From positions 1-64,000 of the forward strand of contig CAKKTI010000021.1 in NCBI GenBank assembly GCA_920105805.1: 64,000 bases of DNA, in the 5' to 3' direction. Position 1 is the first letter of the stretch. Each line of letters opens with the position of its first letter. A program made the translations under genes and the position numbers. A model generated the notes under the pieces. That model was not told the origin of the DNA. It saw only the letters and a program-made list of their open reading frames with translations, and searched no databases. Source of the stretch: Condylostoma magnum. Lineage: Eukaryota > Ciliophora > Heterotrichea > Heterotrichida > Condylostomatidae. This document shows, piece after piece, positions 38,529 through 51,478 of the stretch.

Positions 38529-39728
38529 TTTTATTTATTATGAATCCATTAAATTGTTTTATACTAACTACAAGAATAATAGTGTATTAGATGAATCAGA
38601 TTTTTCGTTTTTAGCAGGTAAATTGATAAATGTATTGGTTTAATCTTTGATCAAATTTCAAATAACTAATATGAAATATTCCTTTAAATTTGATACTAGT
38701 TTATGATCTTGTACTCACTGGTTAAGTTATTTTTCAATGCAATCATCATGTTGATACTATGCTGTCACATTACCAAATGTGAATATTCCTCCATCTTATT
38801 CTTGAACTAGGAATATACCAATTAAAACGATTTATCGCAATAAGTAAGAATATACATACTGCATTATTTACTCACAGCCTTATTTAAACTCCTGTAAAAG
38901 CGATTAACATAAAATGTTTACAATATTCAAGAAATTTTTATTAGTTAGTTGAATTTTATCGTATTAGAAAAGAATAAGCCGTATGAGGATTTAGAATATT
39001 TGAATAAGGCTATATGCATAATAGTAATTGATAAAAATAAGTAAACTCAATAATTTTTTTGTATAAGTTAATAAGCAAAATTGCTATTAATTGGATAATT
39101 TTCCTACTAAAATATACGAGAATTAAAAAATTAAGTGAATAGACAGTATAACTTGTGTACTTAATCAAATCAAGCAAAAATACTAGTCCAAAGAGCTTAA
39201 AATTATATATAGCTAAATAACTAATTTTATGCAATAACTCTTAGTTATAGAAAAGAACTCCTCCCAATATAATGTTTAAGCTCCTGATAGTATTTATTTT
39301 AAATAAAACAGCTTATAACTGGCCAATTTAAAGTTTTTTTTATTCAGAAAAATTAGCATATTTTTAAGCTTATATCGATTTAAAAACTCAAATCTATTCA
39401 ATCATATGAACCTGATAATCACTAGATTGTATTATATTCTTGTCAAACACTTATTAATTAAGAAAAGGTATTTATAAAGCCTGATCTATAATCAATTTTG
39501 CCAATATTTGTAAAAACTAGCTTAACATACTAATGTAATAACAATTTAGGTTACTTGTAAAAATACGGTTTTATTTATATATTGAAACAATCCTTATATA
39601 GTATAAAAATGCAAGTTTTTTATCAAATTATTAGGAATTTAAATGGCTGGTATATACAATACTGTTTCCTTACTATAACCCAACCACCCTCTAAAACATC
39701 TAAGAAAAATATATTCATAATTAAATTA
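38529..39728. other. 1.2-kb AT-rich stretch, no gene seen
   Basis: Very AT-rich on both strands, with no domain, repeat or RNA gene recognised. Short ORFs here have the composition expected by chance. It separates the zinc-finger gene from the 3' end of the MORN gene. Confidence 0.5.
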
Positions 39729-39734
39729 TTACAT

Positions 39735-40721
39735 TCACTCCCTAGCATTATCAATCCATTTAACCCTCCTTCCTTCGTTCCACTCTCCTTACCTAGACAC
39801 TTGATTAATCCCAGTATAAACACCTTTTCCATGCTATTTCCCTTTCTTCCAGCCTCCCACATACTACCTTCCATCAGGCCACTTTAAAGACCCTTACCCT
39901 TCCTTAACATCATTAACATAATCTCCCTCATACTCCCTTCCATCAGGCCAAGTAAGTTTTCCCCTTCCATTCATTTTATTTTTCTCCCAAAACCCTTAAT
40001 AAATTTTCCCATCATTCCACTTATACTATCCAAACCCACAAATTTCATTATCTCTGAACTCTCCTTAATACTGTGAACCATCATGAAAGTCAATTTTCCC
40101 CTCCCCATGCTTTTTCCCTTCAAAATACTAGCCCTCGTACCTAGTTCCATCAACCCAAGTCTCAATACCAAATCCATGCTACTTATCATTAGTCCAAGTG
40201 CCCTCATACCTAATACCGCTGTTATATGTATAGATGCCATAGCCATGTGCTTTATCGTCAATTCACTCTCCTTCGTATACATCATTATCAGCGTGAATAA
40301 GCCTTCCTAGTCCATTGGCCTTGTCTAACTCTCATTATCCTTCGTACTTAGAACCGTCAGCAAAAACTAGAAAACCTAAGCCAGAGCGCACTCCACCTTA
40401 TATTTGCCCTGTATATAAAGCGCCTTTATCCATTACCATGTCCTTGCATCAGCTATTCAGACATTCTTCCTTGGGAAGGATGTGCTAACCTCTTATGATT
40501 GGAATTTGTCTGCCTATTTACTTCTCTATTAAATAGATTTAGAGAGATTGATTAAATTGTTTTCTTAAATTGTATCCTCGAATAAGAGCCTAGATTGAGG
40601 AAAGGTGGTCTACTATTTACTCGTCAATCTAATTTATTTTGTTTGATTCTAGCTCGGGTGGCTGCATATCTTATTTTGGCTGATTGTTACAAGTTTAGAG
40701 GTATCCTTAACAAGCTCCCAT
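39735..40721 (-). CDS. MORN-repeat protein, N-terminally lipidated
   Basis: 328 residues from ATG 40721. The start MGACQGYLQTC suggests Gly2 myristoylation with nearby Cys palmitoylation. About 100 residues of linker follow, with an IQ-like QALIRGYNLRKQF. Then eight or nine MORN repeats of the pattern YEGxWxxxKxHGxGxxxxxDGxxY run to the end. MORN proteins form rods that tie membranes to cytoskeleton or basal bodies. It ends at TGA 39735-39737; TAA-TAA lies two codons on. Pyrimidine-rich plus-strand text here is just the complement of Gly/Glu/Lys codons. Confidence 0.92.
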
Positions 40722-41425
40722 GTTTAAATTAAATCTAGAATAGAAGGTATTTGAAGATATTATTCAGAAGAGTTAGAAGTTCACTCAATTGAGCTTGTAG
40801 AAGTTATTATAATGACTATTAGAATTTTATAACAGAAATATAAGATGAGTAAATAACTTTTATTATTAGTGTTTATACATAGCTTTATTGATCCCGCAAT
40901 AATTATCTTCTAAATACGATGGGAATGGTATTTTTCCTGATATAATAATTTTTCTCTAATTGTTAGGGATTGACTTGCTATAAAATTAATTAATTCTGAT
41001 ATTTGGTAAGCTTTGGTACCCTTATACATTTGCAGCTTATTTTTGCTTTACTAGTTTCCTTTTCCTCTATTTCTAAATTAACTTATTACTTTTAAATGTA
41101 TTATTACCTTAAATTTGCAAATCAAAATTACATGGAGTACTTTAAGACATATATCCCAGCTACTATTTAATAGCAACTCTAGAAACTGTGGTTTTTATGC
41201 TAATATTACAAGATTTGGTCATTTAATCATAATGCTTATAAAAATTCCTCTCATTATAGTGTTGGGGCTTGCTTAGATTATGCATAATCCTATTAGTCTT
41301 ATAACTAGGTAGTTTCTCATCCATTTTTCCAAATTTATATTATCAGCAAAAGCAACATATAAACAACTAAGTCAGCGTATATAATCACTTAATTTTCTAG
41401 GTAAAACATAAATTTCCATATTAAA
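40722..41425. other. AT-rich intergenic between divergent genes
   Basis: About 700 bp between the MORN gene (minus) and a coiled-coil gene (plus). No frame, repeat or RNA was recognised. It must hold both promoters. Confidence 0.55.
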
Positions 41426-42823
41426 ATGAATCCAATACCTGAGGAAGAAGAGTTAGAATAGTAAGAAAACTCTAGCGTAACACGTAAATTAACAATTCCA
41501 AGCTTTAATCTTTTCGAAGCTCCATTATCACCTTTGCTAGATATAGCAGATGATTAAAACTCAGAACTAAGCTCAGAAGAATCTCCCTCAAGTTTCAGAA
41601 TTAGATTAGATTCCAATAGAAACAGTTAAAAATAAAAACCAATAGCTGAGTATCCTGTACTTGTTAAGGGAATTGATATAGGAGCGGCTAGACTAAATAT
41701 TGTAAAAGACCCGGACAACATTATGAGAAAAGCTTTCTCATTTTCCTCTGAAAGTGGCGGGTTATTAATGAGATAAGGAACATATAAAGGAAAATATGAT
41801 GAAAGTGAGTCGGAATTGATATATGATATTACTTCTGAAGACTCGTAGTATACTGAACGAGATGCACCAGATGAGGGAGTTATTATGTATAATAAGTCTA
41901 ATTTGTAAAAGTTTTTGAGAAGTGATCATAGGAACACGCATATTTCAGAGATTGTTTAGAAAGCTGTATAGGATAAATAAGCGAATGTTCCTAAAGCTAA
42001 GGTTAGTTTTTGGGATAAAATGGGATTTTAAGATAAGTAAAAGGTTAATGATATGTTTAAATTATGTTACTAGGAATTAGAAGCCTCAGAAAATTATTAT
42101 TAAGCATAGATTCATCATTAATAAGATACAGCACAAGATATACAGAAATTGTAATAATAAAACGAATAGGAGGCATAGGAAAGAGTGAAATTGAAGTAGT
42201 AAATTAATAAATTAGTTGAAACCATCAATGATTAAAAGCAGCGTAAGATTCAGAATAAAAAGAAATATAGTAAATAGCAAAAGAATATGTAATAGTAGAT
42301 TGAGTCATCTGCTAAGGAGAAATAATCTATTTAAAAGAATTATCATTAAATTGTTCAATGTGAAAAGGAAAAAATTGAAAGAGAAACTATGATGATCTAA
42401 GACTACAGAATCTAAATATAAAAAGTTGTGAAAGAAAGAATAGAAGCATAAGAGCAAGTAGTCATGAATAGAACTTATTTATAGCAATTAGAAGAAGAAC
42501 ATGAGAAATTAGAAGTCCTAGATAAGAAAGTTGATTTTGCAATGCAAATGCTAAGAAAATCTCTTGATTTCTTTTCGTAATCAGCTGATTATGCTTAATT
42601 CAATGTAAGATTTATATAGAAAGAATTTTGTGATTCTTTGAATTATCTAAAGTAATCAAGTCATGAAGCTTTAGAAGGATATAAGCAATTTGAGATTCAG
42701 GCAACTACAGATCCTAGAGAACTAATGCCTTATGTAAGGGCCTCGGAACAGCATCCTGGAGGTAATTTATATGCAGCTGGCACTAGAAATGAGAGATCAG
42801 TTGGAAGAAATGTAAGTCCCTGA
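41426..42823 (+). CDS. Coiled-coil protein, unknown
   Basis: 465 residues from ATG 41426 (MNPIPEEEELEQQENSS). The N-terminal 150 residues are acidic, Ser-rich and probably disordered. A coiled coil spans about residues 200-400 (runs such as NKLVETINDQKQRKIQNKK and KEKIERETMMIQDYRIQIQK). A short tail follows (DPRELMPYVRAS). No TM helix or catalytic motif was seen. This looks like a structural protein. It ends at TGA 42821-42823 (or TAA about 20 codons later). Confidence 0.72.
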
Positions 42824-43346
42824 TTTGTTAACTATTCATTTACACATAATAACTTTCTATTATCTTTTATAAAATGTACTTAATGATATTAGTGCTTGTA
42901 AAGCAGGGTTTGATTTAAAGTCCTATCTTATTTGTTGATTATTATAATCTATAAATATTTCGTATAATGATATTTTCAAATTGATGGCTAATATATTGAT
43001 TTGTGCATTTTAACTTAAGAATAACGATTTAATAATGATAGTATATTATATACCTTAGAGTGTGGTAACATAATTGATATAAATTAGATAATATATGTAA
43101 AAAGCTTAGTAATATTATCAGCTTAAACTATTTATAAATTATTATTTACTCTTCAATCAATAAAAAATCAGAAAGATAGCTAAATATTGCTATAGTGGAG
43201 AATATGTTAAGTATTGAATGTAGGTTTTGGTAAAGAGATCATTGCAATTAGAGAATATCACATTAAACTAAAATTAACAATCTTATATAGATAATTTCCA
43301 TTTTATAGTACTTTATTATTTTAGTTGAATTAAACTTAGGCAAAAA
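42824..43346. other. AT-rich intergenic, no gene seen
   Basis: About 520 bp of AT-rich DNA between two plus-strand genes. Nothing was recognised. Confidence 0.5.
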
Positions 43347-45305
43347 ATGTTAAGAATTCGATAGAAGATAACCAATATTCAATAGGATGAATCAAACTTA
43401 AGTAAAAAGTTAAAAGGAACGTGCAACTATCCAATTTCAAGTAGTCTTAAGGGAATTTATTAAATTTAAAAGGAAACTAATCAAAGAGCCTTTCTTAAGA
43501 AAAATTAACAAAAGAAATTAATTTAATTCAATTTGCTTAAAGGTAAGAAAGAGGATGGTTGATTCTACTACGAAAATTTATTACAGATCTGCTATAAGAA
43601 CAACTATTATTTAACAATTCCGAATACATTAATCTAAAGAAATGGTAAAACATACCACTATTACTCAAATTAAAAGTAAGGCCTTACTAAAAGCTCCAGT
43701 GATCCTTAAATGACTTTCATATATAATATACTATAGGAGCAATCAAATCCAATTTTTATTATAAAGTAGTAAAAACTAGTCTTAATTCCAAATATTAGTT
43801 AACTTAAATACAAAATTTCAGAAATGTAGCAACAAGATTACTTAATTTAGCACTATATTTACAATGCAAATAAACCTCAGAGTGTTTTAAAAGTTCACTA
43901 TAAGCTGAATACTCCCTTTGAATTCTATTGCATTAATAATCATGTTATTATTAAGAATAAGGCAAAATAAAAGCATAAAAGATATAGCAGTGTTTTAAAG
44001 ATCCATAATAAGCATAAAATAAACGACTATTTGCATAATAATTATGCTAGTAGAATTTCTTCAACTACTTTTAGCCCAAACTTACCTTTTCAGCCTTCAA
44101 AAAGTTTGATTAAATCTAATATGCAGAAAAGATTAAGAAGTAAGAGCAAATCTAATAATTTTTTGCGAGTACCAAATAAATCATAGAATTCTTTTATGTA
44201 AAAGAATAAAGGAATATTTATACGAAAGGGCCATACAAAATTTTAAGTTTTAGAAATGAACAATGAATTTTAGATAAATCAAGTTCTAAAGCCAAATAAT
44301 TTATATGATCTTAAAATATAACTAGAATCCTTATTAAAAGCACAAAGAATTGGTTTATTCTCTTAACTAGCAAATAGAGAAGCTATATTTGACTTTATTA
44401 AAGATAAAAATGATAAATGAATATTGATTAAATGCAGAAAGGCTCATAGAATAGAAACATAAAAGCCATCTGAATAGCATATTAATCTAACAGTTAATAC
44501 AGAAGGAGACTACGGACCGTAAATCCACTCATCACAATCTAATTTATAGTTATCAGACTTGAATTCTTCTAAATCATCAAATAGACAGTGAGTTAGTAAT
44601 ACAGAGATGTAAAATATAAACTTGTCAAATCAATTAGCAAAATAAGAAACTATAGAGAAAAAAGAGATAAATCCTGATTAATTGAGAAAAAGACTACAAT
44701 TAGCTATAGACAAAGTCGATTGCCTTCCTCAATGCAAGTCACAAAGTTAATTTAAGCCAAATAATAAATTACCTATATTAACTACAAGTTAATCTATTGA
44801 TAGCAAATATAATCTAATTCCTAAGCCTTTTGAAGATTCTATTTATTCTTAAAATGAAATGTAGCATATAAAAGCTTCTTATAATAGAATGGTAGACGAT
44901 TATGATGAAATGATGCTTAATGTAATGAGAAGTAAGCTAAAATATACAGACTTTGTCAAACAAATTGGAGGAACAAAGCTTTGGTAATAATTCATTAATC
45001 GGCTTATCAACAATATAAAAGAAATTAAAGAATTAAAAATATTCCAAATTCATTTAACAAGCTGCAGGATAAACCATTTCTAAAAGTACATAAGAAATAT
45101 TTTTAATGGGAAAATAAAAGAAGAGTATATGTGGAAATTATAAAAATATCATAGAAAAATAAGTATAGAGAATAGTGTGTTTGAACATTTTAAAAGCCAA
45201 GTATACAGGACTTTATAAGAGTACAATATAAAAGAAGTATAATGCCAACTAATATTGAGGAACTTTGAAGCTATAAGAAGAGTTATCATTAATTATAAAA
45301 TTTAA
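43347..45305 (+). CDS. Unknown 652-aa protein
   Basis: A single frame from ATG 43347 (MLRIRQKITNIQQDESN). A compact N-terminal region (KEDGWFYYENLLQICYKNN, LTIPNTLIQRNGKTYHYYS) has aromatic-rich strands. A long basic, Ser/Asn-rich middle follows (KRLRSKSKSNN). The C-terminal helical region contains YDEMMLNVMRSKLKYTDFVK, IGGTKLW and repeated IxxxIxEI helices. No family was recognised; ciliate-specific is a fair guess. TGA codons read as Trp twice. The stop is TAA 45303-45305. The frame then stays free of TGA into the next gene. Confidence 0.62.
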
Positions 45306-45392
45306 TACATGAATGTTCACAACCTATACTAAATATACTAAAATGTATTAACAAAACACTTAATTACTCCCAAATAAAAAAATCAATAAAAA

Positions 45393-46547
45393 ATGTTTAA
45401 AACAGTATTGATTTTACTAGGACTACCAATTTCAATGATAATTATAGACTAATTTTGTCTTTAAGACCCTGAGTTCAAACCTTTCTCAAAATCACAGTAA
45501 TTTTTACACAGTCCTTAAACAAAATTATCAAAATCAGTTTCGAAAACTCTGGATTCTTTGGGAAACTCAGAAGAAAGGGGCTATTTTACCAGTGATTAAG
45601 TCTAATGGAACGGTGATATACTAGAGAACAGCTTCCTAGCCAATGCAAGGCTGAAAAAGTACGACTACTATGCGATTTACACTGAAAAAGAGCTTTACTC
45701 CTTTGTTATAGCAGATTTAGGATTGGCTTCATTTTCATTTGTTTCAATTTTTGACGGAAAGCAATACTAAGCCGATGATTAAATTTTTACTCCTTTCTCT
45801 GATGTAAAACTTTCAAATTCAACAACAGTCGGGGATAGTCAAATTAATGGAAGCTGGTCCATGCATTTCTAGAATAAAAGTCCTACTAAGAAGCATATAA
45901 AAGTTGATTGCTAGGCCCTAGGAGGCTTCAAGGCTGATTTAACATTAGTTTCTGATAAGGATTAAGAAACAATCGGAGTAATAGTTCCTTTTACTGAGCA
46001 TGGATCCCAGTTTTTCCATTCTGTGAAGAAATACAACTACGAAGTAGATGGAGTAATTGAGATAGCCGGCAAAAAAGTGAAGATAACCAAGGCTTTAGGT
46101 GTATTGGATTGGGTAAGAGCTAGTTTCCCGTATAAAACGACCTGGATCTGGGGAGCTGGTGCAGGATTTTAGGATGGAAAGAAAATATCGGTGAATGTAG
46201 GTGAGTTTATGGGCGGCAACCAATTTGCTAATGCTACTGACGATGCATTGTTCATTGATGATAAAATGATTAAACTTAACACTGTTCAAGTTGATTTTGA
46301 TTAAACTGATCTTACAAAAACTATTACATTAAAGACTTTAGAAGGTCCTAAGGCACAAGCTAAGATTAGTTTTAAGCCGAAGGGTTAAAAGACAGATTCA
46401 CTTAATCTATGGCTTATTAAGTAGAACTTGACCAAAGTTTATGGGTAGTTTGAAGGAACTGTTAAGGATGGGGATAAAGAGTATAAGTTTAGTGTGCCTG
46501 GGCAGATAGAATTCCAACTAGCTAGATGGTAGTTTTTTAAAATTTGA
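45393..46547 (+). CDS. DUF2804 family protein
   Basis: 384 residues from ATG 45393, with a hydrophobic signal-anchor-like start (MFKTVLILLGLPISMIII). The DUF2804 pattern is clear: GYFTSDQVQWNGDILEN, YYAIYTEKELYSFVIADLG, the central LDWVRASFPYKTTWIWGAGAG, VNVGEFMGGNQFANATDDALF. This family is widespread in bacteria and eukaryotes and of unknown function, with a lipocalin/glycoside-processing-like beta fold suggested by its strand pattern. The end is TGA 46545-46547, or TAG 46530-46532 five codons earlier. Confidence 0.82.
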
Positions 46548-46752
46548 TTAGAAAGGATTTGTTTTAATTCATACAGTTTATCTCAGCTTTAAAAATCAAA
46601 GATTTTTACGTCTTTTTGATCAAAGCTTTCATTGTTGCATATATCTGGTAGTTTGCCCACCATCAGTGGTGTAATTGATATTTTATAGTTTTAGGACTAG
46701 CCAAGGCTAAACAATTTGCCATTTATTTAAAGGTCATAAATATTTATCAGGC

Positions 46753-46941
46753 ATGGCCAAATCAAAGAACCATACAAATCATAACCAATCAAGGAAAAAC
46801 CATAGGAATGGAATCAAGAAGCCCAAAAGGAACATTAAGATTACTTTAAAAGGCTGTGACCTGAAATTTAGAAAGAATAGGAGGCATGCTATGATGGGTG
46901 ACCCCAACTACAAGGGAACAAAGAAAACCGTTTAGTTATGA
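46753..46941 (+). CDS. RPL29: 60S ribosomal protein eL29
   Basis: 62 residues from ATG 46753: [45 protein letters not shown]. This is the small, highly basic large-subunit protein, near full family length (59-60 in yeast). The end is TAG 46933-46935 or TGA 46939-46941; the two differ by two residues. A single exon, on its own between DUF2804 and the pseudokinase. Confidence 0.96.
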
Positions 46942-47320
46942 TTAATCTACCTTTACGAAAACTGCTTTTTTTTAGAGAGGTTTCATTATTGCAAACATAC
47001 CACTTTAGTTGTATAGTTTATTATTGTTTAGGGTGTTATAAAGTTAAATATTGTAAAATAAGTGGAATCTGATGTAGTACAGGAAATTAATTCAAAATGT
47101 GCTGTTTTCAAAGTAATATGAAGGATTCTGATGCAAATTATTCACGATTATTATATAATTAAGGCATCTAGCAGTAATTAAATAATCCTTATGCATAACA
47201 TACTTAATATGATAGTATATATTGTAATTTTATAGCATTGAATAAAAACACTATATTTGTTTTTATCTATAAGTGCATTATTTTGCATGAAGCAATTTGA
47301 CGATTAATCTTGTATTGATA
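46942..47320. other. AT-rich intergenic, no gene seen
   Basis: About 380 bp of AT-rich DNA between eL29 and the pseudokinase. Nothing was recognised. Confidence 0.5.
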
Positions 47321-48895
47321 ATGAATATGGGAAATTGTTGCTATTCTAGGCCTGAAAATTTTAAGAAGTAAAATCAATCCTTAGCAAGCGAAGAAGTCAT
47401 GTCTAGAACAAAGCATAGTGAAAAAGAATAACCAATATAACATTAAACAACAAATCAAATCAACTCTAATATTTTTCATTTGCAACAAATACAGATACTA
47501 GATTAAATATATTAATAGGAAGATTCAATAAAGGAAAATAACTAATACAGGGTTTGTAATTGTAAGCATATTCATACATAATTTTTATATGTAATGTACT
47601 CCATCAGAAAATCAGGATAAAGAAGCAGAGTAAGATTTAAAAGAATGACTGAGTCCTTAATAACATTCAATCACCCTAATATACTTCGTTTATAAGATAT
47701 TTAAATTTAGAAAGACTGCTATAATGTAATAGTAGAGCATTCAAATGGTAAAGATCTCCATTATTTTCAAAATTAAATGGAGGACCCTAATATATTCTAT
47801 ATAAAATAGATTTTTATGTCCTTACTATCAGCTGTTGACCACTTTTAGCAAAAAGGCTATTGCTTTAGAGATTTGAAGCCAGAAAATGTACTTATTGAAA
47901 CAACATAATAAAATGCATTTGTCAAAATCATTAATTATTTAAACATAGCACCGATTTAAGATGGAGTTAGTTATTTGCAGTAAAATTAGCTCAATTATAA
48001 TTACGTAGCCCCTGAAATTGCTTTAGAATACACAGATATAAGTAATGCTGATATATGAAGTGTTGGAATGATAATTTATACACTCGTTACTAATAAGTTA
48101 CCCTTTGAAGGAAACAATTGAAGATAAACAAAATAAAATCTTATATCTAGAAAGATTTCATTTAACTCAGATAATTTAATAAATAACAAATAATTAACAA
48201 ATCTACTGCATTAAATTTTGAAAAAGAATCCTAGAAAGCGTATTTAAGTTAGAAATGCAATGAAGCATCCATTTTTTAGTATTTAACCTAATCCCAAACT
48301 ATCTCAAATACATGTTTAATCAATCTTGCAATTTCATAATTATTCACTCTTCAAACGAGTTTGCTTATAATATTGATACCAATATATTCCATTTAACCAG
48401 CTAAAGGATATACTAATTTCATATAAAAGTCTTGATTATACATGCTCCAATGGGATAATTAATGAATAATTGAAGTAAATAGTATAGAATGATGTTTATT
48501 TAAACTAACTACGTTAATATGATAACATAAAATGAAGATAATTTGCGACAATGTGCCTTACTTCGGCTTTAACTATAGATTAAGCTGAAAAAATATTTGA
48601 TCTTATTAATTTTGAGCAGAAAGAAGCTATTATTCCAAGCTAAATTAAAAGGATGCTCTTAAAACTAGGAAAAGGTAATTAAATTTAAAAAATATACAAA
48701 AGTATTAAATTAGAATTAATAAACTCCTTAACATATGATTACTTTTTGGAAGTTATGCTATATGAGAAAAGAGGCAAAAAATCATTAACAATTTAAAATA
48801 ATGTGATAAATGAAATTAATAGATAGTTTGAAGAAGAAGAAAATATAGCAGATAATTTAAAAGTTGAGTTTAATAGGTCTGAAACGATGAGTTAG
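47321..48895 (+). CDS. CDPK-like pseudokinase with lipidated N-terminus
   Basis: About 524 residues from ATG 47321 or, better for lipidation, ATG 47327 (MGNCCYSRP). The kinase fold is recognisable: NHPNILRL, FRDLKPENVLI, YVAPEIALEYTDIS, ADIWSVGMIIYTLV, HPFF. Catalytic residues are lost: the glycine loop is absent, the ATP lysine reads Tyr (VMYSIRKSG against AVKSIRKS in the CDPK at 29785), HRD is FRD, and DFG is NYL. EF-hand-like C-terminal sequence is degenerate (LINFEQKEAIIPSQIK). It is likely a non-catalytic scaffold at membranes. The stop is taken as TAG 48893-48895; TAA 49052 or TGA 49058 are further options. Confidence 0.8.
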
Positions 48896-49721
48896 GTAGT
48901 CATAGTAGTTTTTATTATTTTTAGTGTAAATTCATATTAGAAAGATCCTTTTAGTAAAATTATTGTATGCAGCTTTATTTATGTAGGTAATTCTATTAAT
49001 AAAGCCATTATTAGTTCTGGGCTTGTAAAATGTTGCCTTATTATATAGAGATAACCATGAGTATAATAAATTGTCTTATATCCATACTAAATATTGTAAA
49101 ATCTGCCTTATATATAGTTTTTAATAAAGTTCTATTAAGAAAAGCTACTCATTCAAATCAATAATCCTTATCAAGTTTAATTCCCAAATACATTGAATAA
49201 AGTTGGTATTAAAGCCAGAAAACGTTGTTTTAATTTAACTTATCCGTGTAAAAGTGATATTATATACTTTATTGGGTAGAAAATTAATTAAAATTTACAC
49301 TTTATCCCTGATTTCTATGCACAATAAAGTATATTTACACTATTATATAGATTCATATACAAAGAGTCTTGCAAAATCAATTATCCTTTATCATACCAGA
49401 AATCTAATTGGTCAAATTTACAAAATTGTTGGAATTCTTTAGATAAAGAAAGGATAAGTATCAAGATAAAGTAAGTAAAGTAATTAATTATTAAAATAAG
49501 CTATTTATATCAGATGGTGATGCATGTTTGACATCATTGTCAGAGACCTATTTTTATCATCATTCAACATATTTATTATTAAACATTTTATTATTTGATT
49601 AGAGTGTACTTTTAATTCACTACCCCTTTTGGTATACAAAGTCATTTTAAAGCTATTAAATACTTTGGTAATACAATAGTAAACGCAATAAAATTATAGT
49701 GCACAAAATAATAAAAACAGA
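48896..49721. other. AT-rich intergenic, no gene seen
   Basis: About 800 bp between convergent genes. An open frame continues from both sides but the composition is that of random AT-rich DNA. No repeat or RNA was recognised. Confidence 0.5.
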
Positions 49722-51323
49722 TTAATTATTAGTTATAGTAAAATTACAGTCATCTAAAGTATTCAGTGTTAAATTATTTTCATTTGCTAAATGTAGAAGA
49801 GTTATAAAACATGAATGAATTGAAAGATTCTATGTTTAATCTTACGGCAGATATTACGGAAGTTCTTATATAATATCCATAAAATTGCTTCGATTCTCTC
49901 TATATTCAAGTCTTGATCACAATTCACTTTTCACTCTTTTCATGTCCAAACCTTTTGAACTTTTGTTATAATTAATTTTTTCCTAATATTCCTCTTGTAT
50001 TAGATCATCTTCTACAGCAAAGAAGTCTTAACTAATATCTTAATCATAATTATCATCAATTATTACATTGTTAACTTTTTCTTCTTCGTAAAATAATTTA
50101 ACTTGTGTTTATGGCCTATTGAAGCACCTTATTAAACGTTGTATAGTAAAATTATGATCTGGTGGCAGAAGTTGTAATGATTATGCTCATTCTTCTATTA
50201 TTCTGTTAGAGTAATAATTATTACTTTATCTGTCTTGTTTCAAAATTTCATCTTTATTTATTTCTAGATTGGATTAGAAATTAAAATTTGATGCTTTCTT
50301 TCTTCTTTGTTGTTAATTCTTTGATCGTAGTGTTGTAGTTTTTCAAAATTCAAAACCTCCTCATTTGCTTAAAGGTTAATCCTTTAGGAAATTATAATCG
50401 TCGTTTTGTACTATATTACTTATTTTATCGAGAAGATCATTTTATTACACTGCAACTATCTCTTGCTGATAATTCTAATTGTCTATATCATCTAAAATTT
50501 GATTAAACTCTAACATTTCATCCTTAAATTCCTCATCTGTAGTTACCTCAGATGTTAAACTTTAATTTAAAATATCAAATCCATTATCAAGTTCATCAAA
50601 CATTTGTTTAACTTTAGAAAAATCTTAAACTTACTATAAATATCTCCCTTCAAAGGCATCTAATTCTGGTAGAATGGTGTCATTTCTAATATTAGCAATA
50701 TCTGTAAAATCATAATTTAGTGCTGCTTCCTATTTCTACCAATTTTGACTATTTTCCTCAGTTTTGATTGAGGTCATTAAAATCAATTCAGCTAACTCAC
50801 TGGTAGTAAGATGCCCTAGTAAAAGTCCATCTAAACTAGACGCATCGAAATACTAAGCAATTTATTTGAAATAAGGATCAAAATCAAACATTTTCTCGAA
50901 TCGTTGCACTGTAATATTATCTATATTAGTTTCCAGCGTTCTTCCTCCATTGTATCTTTTCCTCTTTTTCTTCTTCTATTCTCCCTAATCATCTGCATTT
51001 TCTGATACTTTAGTTCTATTAATACCGCCTAAAATCTTAAAACTTTCAGCATGTACATAATCAACACAAAATCCGTATATTCTTGCACATTGATCAATTC
51101 CATTTGAGTACTCATGTCATAATATTTCCTTATCTATTACTTAATCCTCCATTCTTTAAAACACTGATGAGGTTTCGTCAATTATTCTGTGTTCAAAAGC
51201 ATTTTGTTTGTTTATTTTGTTCTAAAAGGCAAGATTTACAACATTTCTGTATTTACTAATGTTATCGTCTAAACTAAAGTGGCTTTTACGCTGTTTTCTT
51301 CTTGAGTCTTCTATAATTTACAT
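49722..51323 (-). CDS. NCAPH: Condensin kleisin subunit CAP-H / Barren
   Basis: 533 residues from ATG 51323. The N-terminal region has ISKYRNVVNLAFQNKINKQN, NAFEHRIID, YGFCVDYVHAESFKILGGI, all Barren-family marks. The middle is acidic. Then comes the KWGGFEFWK motif, matching CAP-H 'W-G-x-x-x-W-K' with both Trp as TGA. The C-terminal winged-helix region ends FMDIIQELP...HLANENNLTL. It bridges SMC2 and SMC4 to compact and segregate chromosomes. It is shorter than animal CAP-H (about 740). The stop is TAA 49722-49724; TGA only at 49617. It is divergent from Cep164. Confidence 0.88.
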
Positions 51324-51478
51324 TTTTAATTTTAGTTGGGTTTTTCAAAGAGTGTAATATCCATATAAACCAGCCTGTTCTCTATAATACAGATCCTTCT
51401 TTTATTTAATACTCTATAAATTTCAAACAGTCTCGTATACATTTGAAACTCAAACGTTATTAGTTTACACATTTAAAA

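Noticed and set aside
39623-40310. Long plus-strand pyrimidine-rich ORFs
   Set aside because: They are the complement of the MORN-repeat gene.
38529-43346. Gene-poor AT-rich stretches as possible mobile elements
   Set aside because: No reverse transcriptase, integrase, transposase, terminal repeats or target duplications were seen.
46575-46625. Imperfect A/T-rich hairpin upstream of eL29
   Set aside because: Low complexity and imperfect; no support as a terminator or regulatory site.
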